A stretch of 64,000 bases of DNA, taken from the NCBI GenBank assembly GCA_004020875.1, contig SAPZ01000004.1:186001-250000 (forward strand). Direction: 5' to 3'. The notes beneath the pieces were generated by a model, which saw nothing but the letters and a program-made list of their open reading frames with translations, had not been told where the DNA came from and did no database searches. This DNA comes from Mesorhizobium sp. (GTDB lineage Bacteria; Pseudomonadota; Alphaproteobacteria; Rhizobiales; Rhizobiaceae). Positions 9,425 through 17,752 of the stretch are shown here, in pieces (the stretch's first letter is position 1; each line of letters starts with the position of its first letter). A program made the translations under genes and the position numbers.

Positions 9425-9505
9425 CGGCGACGTGACCATCTTGTCCGAAACCGGTTCCACTTCCGCGGATCATGGTTTAGGACGAGCTTCTGGACGAGGT
9501 ACCCC

Positions 9506-10000
9506 ATGGCTCATCGCAATTGGCTGACTGCAGGCGTGCTCTGCGCCGCGATCGTTTTCGCCGCCTGTTTCATGGCTGCGAACGCGAATTCGGCGGATGC
9601 GATGCTGCTGCCCATCGACCGGACGCCGCTGGTGGTGGCGACCGGCTCGGGCGAGCGTTCCTTCTCCATCGAGATCGCCGACACCTCCGCGGAGCGGGAG
9701 GCGGGCCTGATGTTCCGCCGGACAATGGCCGACGATCACGGCATGTTGTTCGTCTTCGAAAGAACGGACGAGGTCGATTTCTGGATGAAGAACACGCCGA
9801 TGGCGCTCGACCTCATCTTCATCGGTGAGGATGGCAGGATCAAAGCAATCAAGCACGGCGAGCCCGAATCCGAAGCGATCATCTCGCCCGGGCAGCCCGT
9901 GCGCTTCGTGCTTGAATTGAAGGCAGGCACCGCCGCCAAGGACGGCATCAAGGAAGGTGACCTCTTGCGCCATCCGGTTATCGGCTCCAGTTCCAACTGA
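9506..10000 (+). CDS. DUF192 family secreted protein
   Basis: This 164-residue protein has an N-terminal signal peptide (hydrophobic stretch to about residue 32, ending near ANSADA) followed by a DUF192 domain: FSIEIADTSAEREAGLMFRR, then the characteristic VDFWMKNTPMALDLIF motif and an ELKAGTAAKDGI helix. It should be periplasmic. The family fold is known but its function is not. The start at 9506 has GACGAGG upstream. The alpha/beta hydrolase follows after 15 bp, so the two are probably co-transcribed. Confidence 0.85.
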   Translation: MAHRNWLTAGVLCAAIVFAACFMAANANSADAMLLPIDRTPLVVATGSGERSFSIEIADTSAEREAGLMFRRTMADDHGMLFVFERTDEVDFWMKNTPMALDLIFIGEDGRIKAIKHGEPESEAIISPGQPVRFVLELKAGTAAKDGIKEGDLLRHPVIGSSSN

Positions 10001-10015
10001 GACACGGTTCCGCCG

Positions 10016-10783
10016 ATGGATTTCTTTTCGCATGACGGTTTCGAGCTCGCTTATCTCGATCGCCAGCCGGCCTCGGGGCAGGGCGACCCGGTGCTGATGA
10101 TCCACGGCTTTGCTTCCAGCCACTATGTCAACTGGGTCTCGCCAGGCTGGTTCAAGACGCTGAACGACGCCGGCTACCGGGCGATCGCTTTCGATCATCG
10201 CGGCCATGGCTCATCGTCGAAGAGCTATGACGAGGCCGATTACACTCCGGAAAAGATGGCGTCGGACGCGGCCTCGCTGCTCGATCATCTCGGCATCGAG
10301 CGCGCGCATGTAATGGGCTATTCGATGGGCGCGCGCGTTTCGGCTTTCCTTGCGCTCTCCGATCCGGAGAAGGTCGCCACGCTGGTGTTCGGCGGCCTGG
10401 GCATCGGCATGGTCGATGGCGTTGGCGACTGGGATCCGATCGCGGCCGCCCTGCTGGCGGAAGATCCTTCCCGGACCACGCATCCGCGCGGCCGTTCCTT
10501 CCGCGCTTTCGCCGATCAGACGCGCAGCGACCGCCGCGCGCTCGCGGCGTGTATCGTAAAGTCGCGCGAGCTGCTCAGCGAGGACGACATGGCCCGCATC
10601 GCCCAGCCAACGCTGATCGCCGTCGGCACGAAGGACGATATTGGCGGCTCGCCGGACGAGCTCGCCGCGTTGATGCCCAATGCAAAGGCATTCCACATCG
10701 AAGGCCGCGACCACATGCTCGCCGTCGGCGACAAGAGCTTCAAACAGCGCGTGCTCGAATTCTACTCCGAAAACCCGCTCTGA
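10016..10783 (+). CDS. Alpha/beta hydrolase
   Basis: The 255-residue cytosolic hydrolase shows the classic order: MIHGFASSH oxyanion loop (about residue 25), FDHRGHGSS, the nucleophile elbow GYSMGA (about residue 101), an acidic residue in the GTKDDIGG strand, and the catalytic His in EGRDHMLAVGD near the C-terminus. The substrate cannot be inferred. It lies 15 bp after the DUF192 gene and is probably in the same transcript. A decayed acetyltransferase follows after about 20 bp. Confidence 0.88.
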   Translation: MDFFSHDGFELAYLDRQPASGQGDPVLMIHGFASSHYVNWVSPGWFKTLNDAGYRAIAFDHRGHGSSSKSYDEADYTPEKMASDAASLLDHLGIERAHVMGYSMGARVSAFLALSDPEKVATLVFGGLGIGMVDGVGDWDPIAAALLAEDPSRTTHPRGRSFRAFADQTRSDRRALAACIVKSRELLSEDDMARIAQPTLIAVGTKDDIGGSPDELAALMPNAKAFHIEGRDHMLAVGDKSFKQRVLEFYSENPL

Positions 10784-10806
10784 GCGCGACGCGCTCCTCG
10801 GCACAA

Positions 10807-11288
10807 ATGGTCGATCTTCTCGTCACCTATATGTGATGCTGGCGTGGCTGCAGGGCGCGCCGCTTGCGCTGCCTCTCCTCGGCGCAGTCGTGGCACGCGA
10901 AAGGCTCGATCCGTCCGACTATATCGATCTCTACCGCGCGGTCGGCGGACCGGTGCAATGGGATCAGCGCGTCTGCGCGTGCCGGGGTGGAACTCGAAGC
11001 GGTGCTCGCCGACGCCGCGACGCATATCCATGTGCTGCGCGTCGATGGCGAGGCCAGGGGCGTCTGCGCATTCAACGGCGTCGGGAAGGCAGCCATCGAG
11101 CTCGTTCATTTCGGCCTGGTTCCGGCTTTTCAAGGCAAGCGGCTGGGGCCGTTCATGCTCGACCGGGTTGCGCGGCGTGGTCGCATCGGCCGCAAAGGCT
11201 TTGGCTTCACACCGATGCTTATGATCAACCGGCCGCTCAACCGGTCTATGAACGCGCCGGATTCAGGGCTTATGCGGGCGGATGGTGA
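10807..11288 (+). pseudogene. GNAT acetyltransferase, frameshifted remnant
   Basis: Pieces of one GNAT protein lie in order in alternating frames. MVDLLVTY starts at 10807 and meets a TGA. The next piece (VARERLDPSDYIDLYRAV, VQWDQR) reads in another frame from about 10836. The acetyl-CoA core (THIHVLRVDGEARG, VHFGLVPAFQGKRLGPFML) returns to the first frame, and the end (LWLHTDAYDQPAAQPVYERAGF) is back in the second. At least three frame changes are needed to rebuild about 160 residues. A single missing base at the TATATG/TGATG junction would explain the first. It is either a decayed gene or badly sequenced. Its last 159 bp overlap the agmatinase frame on the other strand. Confidence 0.75.
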
Positions 11289-12263
11289 CTTTTCCGGATA
11301 GCCACGCGCTCTTTTGTCGGCGAGAGACCTCGCCATGACGCACAGCAGCTCGAACATCATCGTCGCGCCGGCCAGTGCTGTCATGCCGCCAACGTCAAAG
11401 GGAGGCGCGACCTCCACGACATCGGCGCCGGCGAAGTTCAATCCGCCCAGCAATCGAAGCATCTCCTGCGCCTCGCGCGTCGTGAAGCCGCCGAGCTCGG
11501 GCGTGCCGGTGCCGGGGGCCATGGATGGATCGATGCAATCGATGTCGAACGTTACATAGGTCGGGCTGTCACCAACCAGATCGCGCGCTTCCTGCATGAC
11601 GGAAGCGGTCCCACGCCGGATGAATTCTTCCATATAGATGACGCGCACGCCCTGGGCCGTCGCCCAATCGTGCTCGCCTGGTTCATAAATCGAGCCTCTG
11701 ATCCCGATCTGGACCACACGCCTGGGGTCGAGCAGCCCTTCCTCGATCGCGCGCCGGAAGGGCGTTCCGTGGGTGTAGGGATTGTCGCCGAAATAGCGAT
11801 CGTTGGTATCGGAATGCGCATCGAAGTGAACCATGCCGACCGGCGCCTTGCTGGCCACGGCGCGCAGCACCGGCAGCGTGGTCAGATGATCGCCGCCGGC
11901 GGCCAGCGGCACGGCGCCTTCGGCAACGATCGCGGCGATGCCGTCCTCGATGCGCTTCAACCCGTCGAGCAGGTTGATCGGGTTGACCGACAGATCGCCG
12001 ACATCGGCAATATTGGCAATGCTGAACGGCTCGGTTCCCGAGACATGGTGGACGCGGCGCATGAGGCTCGACTGGTTCCTGATTTCGCGGGGACCGTGGC
12101 GGGCGCCGGCCCGGTTGGTCGTGCCGCCGTCCCAGGGAATGCCGACAAGGGCGATGTCCAGCCGCTTCGCGCTCGGCATTGCCGGAAGGCGCATGAAGGT
12201 GGAAAGCCCGGCAAAGCGCGGCACTTGCGCCGCGTCGACGGGTTGGTGGAAGCTGTTTTCCAT
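11130..12263 (-). CDS. speB: Agmatinase / ureohydrolase with unusual C-terminal tail
   Basis: The 377-residue protein belongs to the arginase/agmatinase superfamily, hydrolysing agmatine (or a related guanidine compound) to putrescine and urea. Manganese ligands are visible: His126 in GGDHLTT, Asp148/His150/Asp152 in HFDAHSDTND, and the pair in DIDCIDPS; GAR.GP.EIR is the N-terminal family motif. The family core ends near FELLCVMARSLADK. The last 50 residues, rich in Arg and Pro, have no family character and are antisense to the end of the decayed GNAT gene. The start at 12263 was preferred to an in-frame ATG at 12326. The exact guanidine substrate is uncertain. Confidence 0.85.
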   Translation of the reverse strand: MENSFHQPVDAAQVPRFAGLSTFMRLPAMPSAKRLDIALVGIPWDGGTTNRAGARHGPREIRNQSSLMRRVHHVSGTEPFSIANIADVGDLSVNPINLLDGLKRIEDGIAAIVAEGAVPLAAGGDHLTTLPVLRAVASKAPVGMVHFDAHSDTNDRYFGDNPYTHGTPFRRAIEEGLLDPRRVVQIGIRGSIYEPGEHDWATAQGVRVIYMEEFIRRGTASVMQEARDLVGDSPTYVTFDIDCIDPSMAPGTGTPELGGFTTREAQEMLRLLGGLNFAGADVVEVAPPFDVGGMTALAGATMMFELLCVMARSLADKRARGYPEKSPSARISPESGAFIDRLSGRLIISIGVKPKPLRPMRPRRATRSSMNGPSRLP

Positions 12264-12356
12264 GCTGGGGCCATCCCGGAGTGGTTCACGTTCGACAGTG
12301 ATCGCAGGGCCTTTGCATTTGGACATAGAGGCAAAGCCCTGCGGAGTATGGGCCTA

Positions 12357-12959
12357 TCAGGATTGGTCTTGCAGGCCTTGCAGGGAACGGCCGAGATTTT
12401 CCCTGGCCTGGGCCTCGAACCGATCCCGGAACTTTATCGTATAGAAAATGTGCGCCCGGGCGAGGAAGCTTTTCAGGACGTCCGCGCGGCCGGCGCGCCA
12501 CATCGGCTCCTCTACCCAGCCATATTCCGACCGGACCGCTTTCTCGTAGGCATCGAACACCGCCGGTTCGGCGCCGAGGATCGCCAGATCCATGTCGAGC
12601 AGAAGAGCGGCATCGTTGAGTGTCTTCTCGTCGCGCAAAGGCAACTGGTGGGTGGCGGTGGCGTTGATCATTGCCGCTATGCGGGCGAGGCGACGTGGAT
12701 CAACGCGCCCGGCGAGCTTTTTCTCCGCCAGTTGGGCGCTTTTTGCCTCATTGTCCTTGGCGCGGCTGTCATAGATTGCATCGTGGAACCAGATCGCGGC
12801 TTCGACGGCCTCCGGATCATCGAGAAGTTGCCGGTATTCGGTTGCCAGCGCCAGCATCGCCTTGATGTGAGCCAAGCCGTGGTAGTGGCGATCCGCAGCT
12901 TGGTAGAGCGCCTCAAGCTCGCTTTTCAGCGTCTCGTCGATCAAGGGTTCGTTTTCCAT
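12357..12959 (-). CDS. HD-domain metal-dependent phosphohydrolase-like protein
   Basis: The 200-residue protein resembles the COG4339 type of HD superfamily. HYHGLAHIKAML supplies the first histidine, WFHDAIYDSRAKDNE is the HD signature with flanking acidic residues, and ATATHQLP and LLLDMDLAILG complete a metal site. It is probably cytosolic and acts on a phosphate ester or nucleotide; the substrate is unknown. Its stop is 93 bp upstream of the agmatinase start on the same strand, so the two could share a transcript. It is divergent from cysE. Confidence 0.8.
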   Translation of the reverse strand: MENEPLIDETLKSELEALYQAADRHYHGLAHIKAMLALATEYRQLLDDPEAVEAAIWFHDAIYDSRAKDNEAKSAQLAEKKLAGRVDPRRLARIAAMINATATHQLPLRDEKTLNDAALLLDMDLAILGAEPAVFDAYEKAVRSEYGWVEEPMWRAGRADVLKSFLARAHIFYTIKFRDRFEAQARENLGRSLQGLQDQS

Positions 12960-13080
12960 CGTCGCTTGAATCTGCGTGAACCAGGTCCATTTGACAAAGC
13001 ACTAAGGAAAATTGAGTTCAACCGTGCTATGATTTGACCTATATGTGCCGCCGGAGAATGAGCAAGGCCGGAGAGCGTCG

Positions 13081-13929
13081 ATGAACAGCATTACGATTGC
13101 CCGCCCCAGCATGGTGCAGCCGGTCGACCCGATCTGGCGGTCGATCCGCGACGAAGCGATGGAGGCGGTGAACCGCGATCCGTTGCTTGCAGCCTTCCTC
13201 TATTCCACCATCCTCAACCAGGAGAGCCTGGAAGAAGCGGTGATCCACCGGCTGGCCGAGCGCCTGGCGCATCAGGACATCGGGTCGGATCTCATCCGCC
13301 AGACCTTCAAGGCGATGCTGGACGACGACCCGGAGTGGAGCACCACGGTTCGCGTCGACATCCAGGCCTATTATGATCGCGACCCGGCTTGCGACCGCTT
13401 CATCATGCCGGTTCTCTATTTCAAGGGTTTTCACGCCATCCAGACGCATCGGCTGGCGCATTGGCTGTGGAACCAGGGCCGCAGGGATTTCGCGCTCTAT
13501 CTGCAGAGCCGCTCGTCCTCCGTGTTCCAGACCGACATCAATCCGGCCGCCCGCATCGGCAAGGGCATCTTCCTCGACCACGCCACGGGCCTAGTCGTCG
13601 GCCAGACGGCCGTCATCGAGGATGACGTGTCGATCCTGCATGGGGTGACGCTGGGCGGTACCGGCAAGGCCAATGGCGACCGCCACCCGAAGATCCGCCG
13701 CGGCGTGCTGATCGGCGCCGGCGCCAAGATCCTCGGCAATATCGAGATCGGCCATTGTTCGAAAATCGCGGCCGGCTCGGTGGTGCTTTCGCCCGTGCCG
13801 CACAATAAGACGGTCGCCGGGGTGCCGGCGCGCGTCGTCGGCGAGACCGGCTGCGACCAGCCTTCGCGGCAGATGGACCAGCTCCTGCCGTCGCAGAGCA
13901 TGGACCACGTGGTCAGCTTCGATATTTGA
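13081..13929 (+). CDS. cysE: Serine O-acetyltransferase
   Basis: The 282-residue enzyme makes O-acetylserine from serine and acetyl-CoA, feeding cysteine synthesis. The N-terminal helical SATase domain (WRSIRDEAMEAV to about residue 110) is followed by the left-handed beta-helix of hexapeptide repeats, including FLDHATGLVVGQT with the catalytic-type histidine and HGVTLGGTGK for CoA binding. The C-terminal tail extends past the helix, as in feedback-inhibited enzymes. The ATG at 13081 follows GGAGAG. A DUF3126 gene follows, a pairing conserved in rhizobia. Confidence 0.93.
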   Translation: MNSITIARPSMVQPVDPIWRSIRDEAMEAVNRDPLLAAFLYSTILNQESLEEAVIHRLAERLAHQDIGSDLIRQTFKAMLDDDPEWSTTVRVDIQAYYDRDPACDRFIMPVLYFKGFHAIQTHRLAHWLWNQGRRDFALYLQSRSSSVFQTDINPAARIGKGIFLDHATGLVVGQTAVIEDDVSILHGVTLGGTGKANGDRHPKIRRGVLIGAGAKILGNIEIGHCSKIAAGSVVLSPVPHNKTVAGVPARVVGETGCDQPSRQMDQLLPSQSMDHVVSFDI

Positions 13930-14073
13930 CCGACGCTTGCCGGAGGCGGCCGAACGGGTCGCCGTTCTGCTCGGCTTCTTCCATGTTATCCTGCCGGCTT
14001 GCCTTTACATGGCCATTGTTGGCGTGTCAGAAGCGCGTTCCCACGAACAAGGCCGACATTTCGGAGATGACTT

Positions 14074-14277
14074 TTGAAGCCTGACGAGATCAGAAAGCTG
14101 GACGCCTATTTCAAGCGCGTCTTCCAGAACCCCAAGCTGCAGGTCAAGGCGCGGCCGCGCAAGGAAGACTCGGCCGAGGTCTATGTCGGCGACGAGTTCC
14201 TCGGCATCGTCTTCAAGGACGAGGACGATGGCGACTATAATTTCTCGATGGCCATTCTCGACATCGATCTGGGCTAA
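14074..14277 (+). CDS. DUF3126 family small protein
   Basis: The 67-residue acidic/basic protein starts at a TTG (14074) with GGAG eight bases upstream; the nearby ATG at 14067 is in another frame and hits a stop within a few codons. Features are KLDAYFKRVFQNPKLQVK at the N-terminus and EVYVGDEFLGIVFKDEDDGD in the middle, which match the alphaproteobacterial DUF3126 family found next to cysE. The function is unknown; the neighbour suggests a role near sulfur assimilation, which is only inference. Confidence 0.8.
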   Translation: MKPDEIRKLDAYFKRVFQNPKLQVKARPRKEDSAEVYVGDEFLGIVFKDEDDGDYNFSMAILDIDLG

Positions 14278-14346
14278 GCCAGCAATAGGCACGGTCGGTA
14301 CGCGGCTACGCGGCCCGGCCGACTGCAACCCGCAGGCGAGTACCGC

Positions 14347-14934
14347 CTAATTCTGGCAATGCCGCGGGATATGCACCCGCCGCCAGCTGGTAGAACCATC
14401 CCGCACCACCACCCGACGCGCCACTGTCCCGTATGAAGGCGGGATTTCCCGGATGCGGACTTGCTGAGGCCGCACCAGCACTTCATGCGCAACCGCTTCA
14501 TATTCCGCCGGCTGAACGACGCGCCGGACGCGCTCCGGCTGGACTAGGACCGTTTCGGCCACACGCGCATAGCGGGCCTTGCGCCATACCTTGCACAGCA
14601 CCTTGCGGCCATGGATGACGCGCCACTCCCAGGCATAGCCGCCATTATCGACCTTGACCGTATGGTAGAGCGTGCGCGTGACAGCCGGCGCGGTCTCATA
14701 GGTGACGCGCGCCGGCCCGATCTGGTCTACGCTTTGATAGGTGCCGAAGATCGGCGCGTCGTAATCGACCACCTGTCCGCCGGGGCTTAGCATCACATCT
14801 TCGTAGACGGTGTCGTAAAGTGCCGGCCTATGGATCGGCTCATAGCATTCGAGCGCGCGGCCGCCGGCGGCGGTTCCTGAGACGCTGGCAAGCATCGCGA
14901 CCGCTGCCAGCGATGCGGAGTGTTTGCGGATCAT
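14347..14934 (-). CDS. Secreted hypothetical protein with valine/arginine-rich repeats
   Basis: The 195-residue protein has a signal peptide (MIRKHSASLAAVAMLASVSG, cleavage near residue 24-28) and is therefore periplasmic or surface exposed. The mature part has repeating VxVRPxxVRxxxxPxxYxTVxxxVxV patterns, as in VLVQPERVRRVVQPAEYEAV and VLVRPQQVRIREIPPSYGTV, which look like short beta-structured repeats, plus two or three cysteines. The ATG at 14934 has GGGGAA upstream. I recall similar proteins as conserved rhizobial hypotheticals; no function is known. Confidence 0.75.
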   Translation of the reverse strand: MIRKHSASLAAVAMLASVSGTAAGGRALECYEPIHRPALYDTVYEDVMLSPGGQVVDYDAPIFGTYQSVDQIGPARVTYETAPAVTRTLYHTVKVDNGGYAWEWRVIHGRKVLCKVWRKARYARVAETVLVQPERVRRVVQPAEYEAVAHEVLVRPQQVRIREIPPSYGTVARRVVVRDGSTSWRRVHIPRHCQN

Positions 14935-15277
14935 GACATTCCCCGTTGGAAAGGACGCCTTCACAACGCAGGACTGTAGCGGAAGGTCCGGGAGCCGGCA
15001 GTGATTTCGAGGCTTTTCGTTAAGCGGCGCGGTTAAGAAATTGCTACCTCACGGATGCCTTCATGCGGCCAACCACGACCGAAGCAGTCGCGCCGATCAA
15101 ATCGGCCGTGTTTCCTGAGGCTGCCGCGCTTTACTCGACTTAACCAGATGGCTAGGAGAGGCGGCCTTGCGCTAGGGTGAGCCGGCATCCTATTTAGGTC
15201 ATAACCGATCCAGAACGATTCCGCGCCGTTGCTCGTATATCAAGGTGCCGGAAATCTATCTCCAACAAGGGTAGTCC
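14935..15277. other. Intergenic region 14935-15277 (clpP upstream region)
   Basis: This 343-bp gap separates divergent genes. It holds the proposed heat-shock promoter of clpP (15166-15195) and a leader of about 75 bases before the clpP ATG. No other open frame with a ribosome-binding site was found. Confidence 0.6.
15166..15195 (+). promoter_or_regulatory. Probable RpoH (sigma-32) promoter of clpP
   Basis: CTTGCG (15166-15171), a 17-bp spacer and CCTATTT (15189-15195) agree well with rhizobial sigma-32 promoters, which have a CTTG-type -35 and a CCTAT/CCATAT-type -10. It lies about 80 bp before the clpP start, fitting a heat-induced protease gene. Confidence 0.55.
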
Positions 15278-15913
15278 ATGAAGAACCCCGTTGAAACCTA
15301 CATGAACCTCGTTCCGATGGTGGTCGAGCAGACCAATCGCGGTGAGCGCGCCTATGACATTTTCTCGCGCCTGTTGAAGGAACGCATCATCTTCATCACC
15401 GGCCCGGTCGAGGACGGGATGGCGACGCTGGTTTGTGCACAGCTTTTGTTCCTCGAGGCGGAGAACCCAAAGAAGGAAATCAACCTCTACATCAATTCGC
15501 CTGGCGGCGTCGTCACCTCGGGCATGGCGATTTACGACACCATGCAGTTCATCAAGCCGGCAGTGTCGACGCTTTGCATTGGCCAGGCAGCCTCGATGGG
15601 GTCGCTGCTTCTAACCGCCGGCCACAAGGACATGCGTTTCGCCACGCCCAACGCCCGTATCATGGTCCATCAGCCGTCAGGCGGCTTCCAGGGTCAGGCG
15701 TCGGACATCGAACGTCATGCGCAAGACATCATCAAGCTGAAGCGCCGCTTGAACGAGGTCTATGTCAAGCATACCGGCAAGAGCTACGAGGAGATCGAGC
15801 GGACGCTCGACCGCGACCATTTCATGACCGCGGACGAAGCCCGGGATTTCGGTCTGATCGACAAGGTCATCTCGAGCCGCGAGGCCGCCGAGACAGCCAC
15901 GGCTTCAGCCTGA
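15278..15913 (+). CDS. clpP: ATP-dependent Clp protease proteolytic subunit
   Basis: The 211-residue serine peptidase forms the tetradecameric chamber that degrades substrates unfolded by ClpX or ClpA. The catalytic triad is Ser106 in IGQAASMGS, His131 in IMVHQPSGG and the Asp in [20 protein letters not shown] is the hydrophobic-strand/oxyanion segment. Length and order are standard, without signs of truncation. It precedes clpX by 291 bp in the conserved clpP-clpX-lon-hupB series. A probable heat-shock promoter lies upstream. Confidence 0.97.
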   Translation: MKNPVETYMNLVPMVVEQTNRGERAYDIFSRLLKERIIFITGPVEDGMATLVCAQLLFLEAENPKKEINLYINSPGGVVTSGMAIYDTMQFIKPAVSTLCIGQAASMGSLLLTAGHKDMRFATPNARIMVHQPSGGFQGQASDIERHAQDIIKLKRRLNEVYVKHTGKSYEEIERTLDRDHFMTADEARDFGLIDKVISSREAAETATASA

Positions 15914-16204
15914 CAATCGACGGCAAATGGCAGCATAACGCGCTTTTGGCGCGGCTTGCGGCATTTCGGCCACATTTGGCTGTTCCCTGAGGCGTTGGGA
16001 TTGCCTACGTTAAGGCTATGTTGATTTTCGACGGCTTAGCTTTGCATGGGGTTGCTGCGAATCATTGCCGCGTTTTCTGATTTCGTGTTTCGTACGGAAT
16101 GCGCTGTGTGAGCAGGGACACTGGCGGTGGCGGATTCCCGCGATAGATTGGTGAGACGTCACTCAAGCCAGACCACCGGCGGGCGTTGGTGAAAGGACAG
16201 AAAA

Positions 16205-17479
16205 ATGAGCAAGGTCAGCAACGGCGGTGGTGATTCAAAGAACACGCTTTACTGCTCGTTTTGCGGCAAGAGCCAGCACGAAGTCCGCAAGCTGATCGCC
16301 GGACCGACGGTCTTCATCTGCGACGAGTGCGTCGAGCTCTGCATGGACATCATCCGTGAGGAGAACAAGACTTCGATGGTGAAGTCGCGCGAGGGCGTGC
16401 CGACACCGCAGGAGATCCTCAAGGTCCTCGACGACTATGTCATCGGCCAGCCCTACGCCAAGCGCGTGCTGTCGGTGGCGGTGCACAACCATTACAAGCG
16501 CCTCGCGCATGCCGGCAAGAACAATGACGTCGAGTTGGCGAAGTCGAACATCCTGCTGATCGGCCCGACCGGCTGCGGCAAGACGCTGCTGGCGCAGACG
16601 CTTGCCCGCATCATCGACGTGCCCTTCACCATGGCCGACGCCACGACGCTCACCGAAGCCGGTTACGTCGGCGAGGACGTCGAAAACATCATTCTGAAGC
16701 TGCTGCAGTCGGCCGACTACAATGTCGAGCGCGCCCAGCGTGGCATCGTCTATATCGACGAAATCGACAAGATCTCGCGCAAGTCGGACAATCCGTCGAT
16801 CACCCGAGACGTGTCGGGCGAGGGCGTGCAGCAGGCGCTCTTGAAGATCATGGAAGGCACGGTCGCTTCGGTGCCGCCACAGGGCGGCCGCAAGCATCCG
16901 CAGCAGGAATTCCTGCAGGTCGACACTGCCAACATCCTGTTCATCTGCGGCGGCGCCTTCGCGGGCCTCGACAAGATCATCTCGGATCGCGGCCGCAAGA
17001 CCTCGATCGGCTTCGGCGCCACGGTGGCCTCGCCAGAGGATAGGCGCACGGGCGACCTGTTCCGCCAGGTCGAGCCGGAGGATCTGTTGAAATTCGGCCT
17101 GATCCCTGAATTCGTCGGCCGTTTGCCGGTTCTGGCGACGCTTGAAGACCTCGACGAGCCGGCGCTGATCCAGATCCTGACCGAGCCGAAGAACGCGCTG
17201 GTCAAGCAGTATCAGCGGCTGTTCGAGATGGAGAATGTCGACCTGACGTTCCATGAGAATGCGCTGTCGGCGATCGCCAAGCGCGCCATCGAGCGCAAGA
17301 CCGGCGCACGTGGCCTGCGCTCCATCATGGAAGCGATCCTGCTCGACACGATGTTCGAGCTGCCAGCGCTGGAGGGCGTGCGCGAAGTGGTGATTTCGGA
17401 AGAGGTGGTGTCCGGTAACGCCCGACCGCTCTACATCTATTCCGAGCAGAAGGAAAAGAAGGGCAATGTCAGCGCCTGA
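16205..17479 (+). CDS. clpX: ATP-dependent Clp protease ATP-binding subunit ClpX
   Basis: The 424-residue AAA+ unfoldase recognises substrates and feeds them to ClpP. The N-terminal zinc-binding domain has Cys17, Cys20, Cys39 and Cys42. Walker A is GPTGCGKT (120-127), Walker B is IVYIDEIDK with the following sensor motifs, and the IGF loop needed for ClpP docking is seen as SIGFGA near residue 270. Start at 16205 follows GAAAGGACAG. A perfect hairpin terminator follows the stop, so clpX and lon are probably separate transcripts. Confidence 0.97.
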   Translation: MSKVSNGGGDSKNTLYCSFCGKSQHEVRKLIAGPTVFICDECVELCMDIIREENKTSMVKSREGVPTPQEILKVLDDYVIGQPYAKRVLSVAVHNHYKRLAHAGKNNDVELAKSNILLIGPTGCGKTLLAQTLARIIDVPFTMADATTLTEAGYVGEDVENIILKLLQSADYNVERAQRGIVYIDEIDKISRKSDNPSITRDVSGEGVQQALLKIMEGTVASVPPQGGRKHPQQEFLQVDTANILFICGGAFAGLDKIISDRGRKTSIGFGATVASPEDRRTGDLFRQVEPEDLLKFGLIPEFVGRLPVLATLEDLDEPALIQILTEPKNALVKQYQRLFEMENVDLTFHENALSAIAKRAIERKTGARGLRSIMEAILLDTMFELPALEGVREVVISEEVVSGNARPLYIYSEQKEKKGNVSA

Positions 17480-17507
17480 AATGGCACTTGACCCGTCATT
17501 TTCATGG

Positions 17508-17534
17508 AACGGCGCCCGCGTGGCGCCGTTTTGC
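17508..17534 (+). terminator. clpX rho-independent terminator
   Basis: AACGGCGCC (17508-17516) pairs perfectly with GGCGCCGTT (17522-17530) around a 5-base loop, followed by a short T-run. It lies 29 bases after the clpX stop. Confidence 0.75.
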
Positions 17535-17752
17535 TGTCAACGGGGCAGGGATATGCGATGGAACGGGTCGAGCGACCGTGTTAACCCTTGATCTTTGCCC
17601 CGGCTGCATCCACCTAACAGCAGAAGGCCGAGGCGCCGAATTCTGTGCTGTAAAACTCCCGTCACAAACGGTGGTAGGCGGAACGACGCTCGGTCGTTAA
17701 TATGAGATTCGCGGTTGGCTAAAATAGCGGCCGCGACATGAAAGGTTGGACA

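Noticed and set aside
17488..17700. Possible 70-residue gene between clpX and lon
   Set aside because: It runs through the clpX terminator, lacks a ribosome-binding site and has no recognisable features.
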